Notes under the pieces: model-generated
The model's input: only the letters and a program-made list of their open reading frames with translations
What the model was told of the DNA's origin: nothing
Database searches by the model: none
In this document: piece by piece, positions 59,901 to 64,000 of the stretch
Position numbering within the stretch: the stretch's first letter is position 1
How the letters are laid out: each line of letters opens with the position of its first letter
Program-made: the position numbers and the translations under genes
DNA from: Microbacterium sp. LCT-H2
GTDB taxonomy: Bacteria > Actinomycetota > Actinomycetes > Actinomycetales > Microbacteriaceae
Direction: 5' to 3'
Assembly (NCBI RefSeq): GCF_001866135.1
Contig: NZ_MODW01000003.1
Coordinates: 364,408 to 428,407 of the forward strand
Length of the DNA: 64,000 nt

Positions 59901-61555
59901 AGCATCGGCACCTTCAGTCCGCGGTCGCGCGCGACCTCCTTGGCGTGGTCGTACCCGGCGTCCACGTGCCGCATGACGCCGGTCCCGGGGTCGTTCGTCA
60001 GCACCCGGGCGAGCTTCTCCGCCGCGAGAGCCGAACCGTCCGCCACCGTGACCTGTCCGGCGTGGATCGAGCGCCCGATCCCCACCCCGCCGCCGTGGTG
60101 CAGCGACACCCACGACGCCCCGGAGGCGGTGTTGAGGAGGGCGTTGAGCAGCGGCCAGTCGGCGATCGCGTCGGAACCGTCCTTCATGGCCTCGGTCTCC
60201 CGGTACGGCGACGCGACGGAACCGGAGTCGAGGTGGTCGCGGCCGATGACGATCGGCGCGGACAGCTCTCCCGAGGCGACCATCTCGTTGAACTTCAGTC
60301 CGGCGAGGTGCCGCTCCTGGTAGCCCAGCCAGCAGATGCGCGCCGGCAGCCCCTCGAAGTGGACGGCCGATCCCGCCTTGTCGAGCCAGCGGTGCAGGGC
60401 GGCGTCCTCGGGGAAGAGCTCGGCGATCGCGCGGTCCGTCTTGAAGATGTCCTCCGGGTCTCCGGACAGCGCCACCCAGCGGAACGGTCCTCGCCCTTCC
60501 TCGAACTGCGGGCGGATGTAGGCGGGGACGAATCCGGGGAACGCGAACGCCCGGTCGAAACCGCCGAGCTGCGCCTCCGCGCGGATCGAGTTGCCGTAGT
60601 CGAAGACCGCCGCCCCCGCGTCCTGGAAGCCGACCATCGCGGCGACGTGGGCGGCCATGGACTCCCTCGACCGCCGGGTGAACTCCTCGGGGTCGCGCGC
60701 GGCGTCCTCCTTCCAGCGGTCCACGTCGATGCCGATCGGCAGGTAGGCGAGCGGGTCGTGGGCGCTGGTCTGGTCCGTCACGACGTCGATCGGCACGCCC
60801 CGACGCAGGAGCTCGGGGAAGACCTCTGCGGCATTGCCCACGACGCCGACCGAGAGGGCGTGACCGGCCTCCTTCGCCGCGACCACCCGGGCCACCGCCG
60901 CATCGAGGTCGGTGGTGTACTCGTCGAGGTACCGGTGCTCCACACGGCGGGCCAGCCGCGTCTCGTCGACGTCCACGATCAGGACCGCGCCCTCGTTGAG
61001 GGTCACGGCGAGGGGCTGCGCCCCGCCCATCCCGCCCGCACCGGCGGTCAGCGTCAGCGTCCCCCGCAAGGAGTCCCGCCCGAGCGAGCGGGCGACCGCG
61101 GCGAACGTCTCGTACGTCCCCTGCAGGATGCCCTGCGTGCCGATGTAGATCCAGGAGCCGGCGGTCATCTGGCCGTACATGGTCAGCCCCAGCTCCTCCA
61201 GACGGCGGAACTCCGGCCAGGTCGCCCAGTCGCCGACGAGGTTCGAGTTGGCGATGAGCACGCGCGGCGCCCACTCGTGGGTGCGGAACACGCCCACGGG
61301 CTTCCCGGACTGGACGAGCAGCGTCTCATCCGGCTCCAGCTCGTCGAGCGTACGGACGATCGCCTCGTACGCCGCCCAGCTACGGGCCGCCTTGCCCGTC
61401 CCGCCGTAGACCACGAGGTCTTCGGGGTGCTCGGCGACCTCGGGATCGAGGTTGTTCATGAGCATGCGCTTGGCCGCTTCCGCGCCCCAGCTCTTGGCGG
61501 TGCGCTCGGCACCACGGGCGGCGCGCACCGTGCGCGCTGCGTTCTGCTCAGTCAT
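59897..61555 (-). CDS. hutU: Urocanate hydratase HutU
   Basis: 552-residue urocanase. Signatures are [35 protein letters not shown] and [59 protein letters not shown]. The Rossmann segment [34 protein letters not shown] holds the tightly bound NAD+. It converts urocanate to imidazolone propionate. ATG 61555 follows AAAGGAG and overlaps the end of hutH by 8 bases. Confidence 0.95.
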   Translation of the reverse strand: MTEQNAARTVRAARGAERTAKSWGAEAAKRMLMNNLDPEVAEHPEDLVVYGGTGKAARSWAAYEAIVRTLDELEPDETLLVQSGKPVGVFRTHEWAPRVLIANSNLVGDWATWPEFRRLEELGLTMYGQMTAGSWIYIGTQGILQGTYETFAAVARSLGRDSLRGTLTLTAGAGGMGGAQPLAVTLNEGAVLIVDVDETRLARRVEHRYLDEYTTDLDAAVARVVAAKEAGHALSVGVVGNAAEVFPELLRRGVPIDVVTDQTSAHDPLAYLPIGIDVDRWKEDAARDPEEFTRRSRESMAAHVAAMVGFQDAGAAVFDYGNSIRAEAQLGGFDRAFAFPGFVPAYIRPQFEEGRGPFRWVALSGDPEDIFKTDRAIAELFPEDAALHRWLDKAGSAVHFEGLPARICWLGYQERHLAGLKFNEMVASGELSAPIVIGRDHLDSGSVASPYRETEAMKDGSDAIADWPLLNALLNTASGASWVSLHHGGGVGIGRSIHAGQVTVADGSALAAEKLARVLTNDPGTGVMRHVDAGYDHAKEVARDRGLKVPML

Positions 61556-63089
61556 GCATGTGCTCCTTTGCGACACGGGCGATGGCACCCGACTGGACGA
61601 GGGCGGTCACGGCTTCCATCTCGGGCGAGAGGTGGCGGTCGGGGCCGGGGCCTGCGGCGACCGTACGGACGAGGTCGCGCACGGCTCCGGTCGCCGGCCC
61701 CGCCTCCAGCGGCGTGCGGAGATCCAGGGCGCGGGCGGCGGTGAGGATCTCGATCGCCAGGACGCGGGAGAGACCGTCGATCGCCCGGCGCAGTTTCCGC
61801 GCTGCGGCCCAGCCCATCGAGACGTGGTCCTCCTGCATCGCCGAGGAGGGGATGGAGTCGACCGAGGCGGGGACGGCGAGGCGCTTCAGCTCGGAGACGA
61901 TGCCGGCCGCCGCGTACTGCGCGATCATCAGGCCGGAGTCCACCCCGACCTCCGCTGCGAGGAAGGGCGGGAGTCCGTGACTGCGCGCCGGGTCCAGGGC
62001 CCGGTCCGTGCGGCGCTCGGAGACGGACGCGACATCGGCGATCGAGATCGCGAGGAAGTCGAGGACAGCGGCGACGGGCGCCCCGTGGAAGTTGCCGTTG
62101 GACTCGATGCGCCCGTCGAGGGTGATGATGGGGTTGTCGATGACGCTGGAGAGCTCGCGCTCCGCGATCATCGCCGCATGCCCCAGCGTGTCGCGTGCGG
62201 CGCCATGCACCTGCGGGGAACACCGCAGCGAGTACGCGTCCTGCACACGGCCGTCTTCCGGGCCCTTGTGGCTGGCGACCATCGGCGACCCGGCGAGCAG
62301 TGCCCGGAGGTGACCTGCGGATACGGCCTGTCCCGCCTGCGGACGCAGCGCCATGAGATCGGCGGCGAACACCGCATCGGTGCCGAGCTGCGACTCCACC
62401 GACATCGCCGCCGCCACATCCGCCGTCAGGAGCAGCGTCTCCAGGTCGTGGAGCGCGAGCACGAGCGTGCCGAGCATCCCGTCCGTGCCGTTGATGAGGG
62501 CGAGGCCCTCCTTCTCCACGAGCGTGAGCGGTGCGATGCCGGCGTCCGCGAGGGCGTCCGCCGCCGGGACGAGCCGGCCCGCGCTGTCACGCACATCGCC
62601 CTCGCCCATGGCCGCGAGGGCGATGTGGGCAAGGGGCGCGAGATCCCCGGAGCACCCCAGCGACCCGTACTCGCGGACCACCGGCACGATGCCGGCGTTG
62701 AGCAGCGCGGCATACGTCTCGACGACGACGGGACGAACCCCCGTCCGTCCCGACGAGAGCGTCTGGAGGCGCAGCAATTGGAGCCCGCGCACCACTTCCC
62801 GCTCCACCTCGGCGCCGGTGCCGGCGGCATGCGATCGGATGAGGCTCGCCTGCAACTGCAGTCGACGTTCCGGGGCGATGAAGGTCGTCGCCAGCGCACC
62901 GAAGCCGGTGGACACGCCGTAATGCGGGTGCGGGTCGGCGGCGAGGCCGTCGATCACGCGGCGGGTCTCAGCGACCTTGGCCAGCGCAGCCGGGTCCACG
63001 ATGACGGGAGCATCGTGACGCACGACGCGGACGACCTCCGCCGGGGAGAGAGGGGCGGCGCCGACGAGGACAGGGGCAGGATCGCTCAT
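61548..63089 (-). CDS. hutH: Histidine ammonia-lyase HutH
   Basis: 513-residue lyase from the ATG at 63089. The MIO prosthetic group forms from an (A/C)SG triad; here it is Cys-Ser-Gly in [18 protein letters not shown] rather than the usual Ala-Ser-Gly. [15 protein letters not shown] and [18 protein letters not shown], and [19 protein letters not shown] are other strong family blocks. It deaminates L-histidine to urocanate. First gene of the unit; the divergent IclR gene starts 58 bases away. Confidence 0.94.
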   Translation of the reverse strand: MSDPAPVLVGAAPLSPAEVVRVVRHDAPVIVDPAALAKVAETRRVIDGLAADPHPHYGVSTGFGALATTFIAPERRLQLQASLIRSHAAGTGAEVEREVVRGLQLLRLQTLSSGRTGVRPVVVETYAALLNAGIVPVVREYGSLGCSGDLAPLAHIALAAMGEGDVRDSAGRLVPAADALADAGIAPLTLVEKEGLALINGTDGMLGTLVLALHDLETLLLTADVAAAMSVESQLGTDAVFAADLMALRPQAGQAVSAGHLRALLAGSPMVASHKGPEDGRVQDAYSLRCSPQVHGAARDTLGHAAMIAERELSSVIDNPIITLDGRIESNGNFHGAPVAAVLDFLAISIADVASVSERRTDRALDPARSHGLPPFLAAEVGVDSGLMIAQYAAAGIVSELKRLAVPASVDSIPSSAMQEDHVSMGWAAARKLRRAIDGLSRVLAIEILTAARALDLRTPLEAGPATGAVRDLVRTVAAGPGPDRHLSPEMEAVTALVQSGAIARVAKEHMHD

Positions 63090-63147
63090 GTCTCGATTCC
63101 ACACCCGCCGGGTCGACGTGCGCGCGGCTTCGTGGCAACCTGTGTCT

Positions 63148-63921
63148 GTGATCCCAGACATTCCCGAGGCCGATGACGTCCAGGTGCCTGCCGCGGCGCA
63201 GACCCTGCGCATCCTCAGCTACCTGGCGGGCCGGCCGGCACCGGTGGCGGCGTCCGCGATCGCCCGCGAGCTCATGCTTCCGCGATCGACGGTCTATCAC
63301 CTGCTGCGCACGCTCGCCGTGCACGGCTTCGTGCTGCACCTCCGCGAGGAGCGCCGGTGGGGACTCGGGACATCGGCTTTCGAGCTGGCCGGAGGCTATG
63401 CCCGGCAGCAGCCGTTGGCACGGCTCGGCCGTCCGCTCATCGCCAGCCTCTCCGACCAGCTCGGGGAGAGCGCGCACCTGGCGGTCATGAGCGGCGGCGA
63501 CGTGCTGTACATCGTCGAGGAGCGTGCGCCACGGCGGCCAGCGCTGGTGACCGACGTGGGCGTGCGCCTGCCCGCGCACCTGACCGCGACCGGACGCGCG
63601 ATGCTCGCCGCCCTCCCCCGCGAACAGGTGCGGGCGCTGTACCCGGATGCTTCCGCCTTCTCCGAGCGCACGGGGCGGGGCCCGCGACGGCCCGGCGAGC
63701 TGCGCGATCTCCTCCGGGAGGTGCGCTCGCGAGGCTGGGCGACGGAGGACGGAGAGGTCGCGGAAGGCCTGCGCTCCGTGGGCGCCGTCGTGCGCGACGC
63801 TGCCGGCTGGCCCGTCGCCGCGGTCGCGGTCACCTGGGCCGGGGACGACGGCGCAGAGGTCATGCTGGCGAAAGCGGTGCGCGAGACCGCAGCAACGCTC
63901 GAGGCGCGGCTAGCCCGCTGA
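63148..63921 (+). CDS. IclR-family regulator, probably of the hut genes
   Basis: 257 residues from GTG 63148. HTH region AAQTLRILSYLAGRPAPVAASAIARELMLPRSTVYHLLRTLAVHGFVLHLREERRWGLGTSAFELA, then the IclR effector domain (ARLGRPLIASLSDQLGESAHLAVMSGGDVLYIVEERAP...VRLPAHLTATGRAMLAALP...). Divergent from hutH with the promoters in 58 bases, so it should control histidine catabolism; the ligand might be urocanate, but this is inference. CAACCT stands 6 bases before the GTG. Confidence 0.88.
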   Translation: MIPDIPEADDVQVPAAAQTLRILSYLAGRPAPVAASAIARELMLPRSTVYHLLRTLAVHGFVLHLREERRWGLGTSAFELAGGYARQQPLARLGRPLIASLSDQLGESAHLAVMSGGDVLYIVEERAPRRPALVTDVGVRLPAHLTATGRAMLAALPREQVRALYPDASAFSERTGRGPRRPGELRDLLREVRSRGWATEDGEVAEGLRSVGAVVRDAAGWPVAAVAVTWAGDDGAEVMLAKAVRETAATLEARLAR

Positions 63922-63943
63922 GGCGACGCCTCACGCGTTAACG

Positions 63944-63980
63944 CAAGAAGGCCACCCAGCATTGGGTGGCCTTCTTGTTT
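63944..63980 (+). terminator. Strong intrinsic terminator after the IclR gene
   Basis: Perfect 15-bp stem CAAGAAGGCCACCCA with its complement around GCAT, followed by TTT. It is the only hairpin in the window with an adjacent T run. The remaining 20 bases of the window hold nothing recognisable. Confidence 0.88.
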
Positions 63981-64000
63981 AAAAGGAGTCCGGCGGTGTC

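Overview
The window is 64 kb of high-GC bacterial chromosome. Codon use is strongly biased to G/C in third positions, GTG starts are frequent, and many genes have a TAnnnT -10 box 6-8 bases before the start codon (leaderless transcription). A DUF7882-type small protein, a ThrE-type exporter, nrdHIEF and an AztABCD zinc transporter fit an actinomycete of the family Microbacteriaceae. Microbacterium is my best guess from protein style; no rRNA or other marker gene is present to prove it. No tRNA, rRNA, insertion sequence or CRISPR array was seen.

Layout. 1-6.6 kb: the end of a DedA protein, a kinase-like phosphotransferase, a DNA/RNA endonuclease, then two MarR-controlled units (an Old Yellow Enzyme, and a DHA2 drug-type exporter with two palindromic operators). 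6.4-16.8 kb: a flavin amine oxidase, a glyoxalase-fold protein, SoxR with its own soxbox, a Ser/Thr kinase, a ThrE exporter, a zinc-ribbon nuclease-like protein and a second DHA2 exporter. 16.8-21.8 kb: a divergent, Zur-box-controlled zinc uptake locus (aztA against aztB, an AztD-like gene, aztC, aztD). 21.8-24.6 kb: a surface protein with eight CnaB-like domains and an LATTG sorting signal. 24.9-31.9 kb: small membrane proteins, a decayed antibiotic-phosphotransferase gene, a cyclodeaminase-like gene, a VapBC toxin-antitoxin pair and oleate hydratase.

31.9-36.6 kb is the most accessory-looking stretch, with rarer gene types and visibly less G/C-rich intergenic sequence. It holds a four-part exonuclease (DEDDh, TerB-like, BRCT, Lsr2-like), two proteins I do not recognise, and an overlapping pair in which a possible HTH protein precedes an ImmA/IrrE-type metalloprotease with a cysteine-rich tail. 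That pair is the best candidate here for an undescribed system.

36.6-40.5 kb: the class Ib ribonucleotide reductase operon nrdHIEF with a candidate NrdR box. 40.9-45.5 kb: a transporter with a PfkB sugar kinase, a hydrolase with an acyl-CoA dehydrogenase, and an Lrp regulator. 45.5-50 kb: a PucR regulator divergent from mmsA and a class III aminotransferase, a likely beta-alanine (omega-amino acid) degradation cassette. 50-52.5 kb: a CsoR/RcnR-family sensor, a DUF445 protein and a HutG-like ureohydrolase. 52.5-58.7 kb: a LacI-controlled sugar ABC importer without its own ATPase, ending in a glycogen-debranching-type glycosidase. 58.7-63.9 kb: histidine degradation hutH-hutU-hutI with a divergent IclR regulator, closed by a strong intrinsic terminator. 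HutG at 51.6 kb would complete that pathway.
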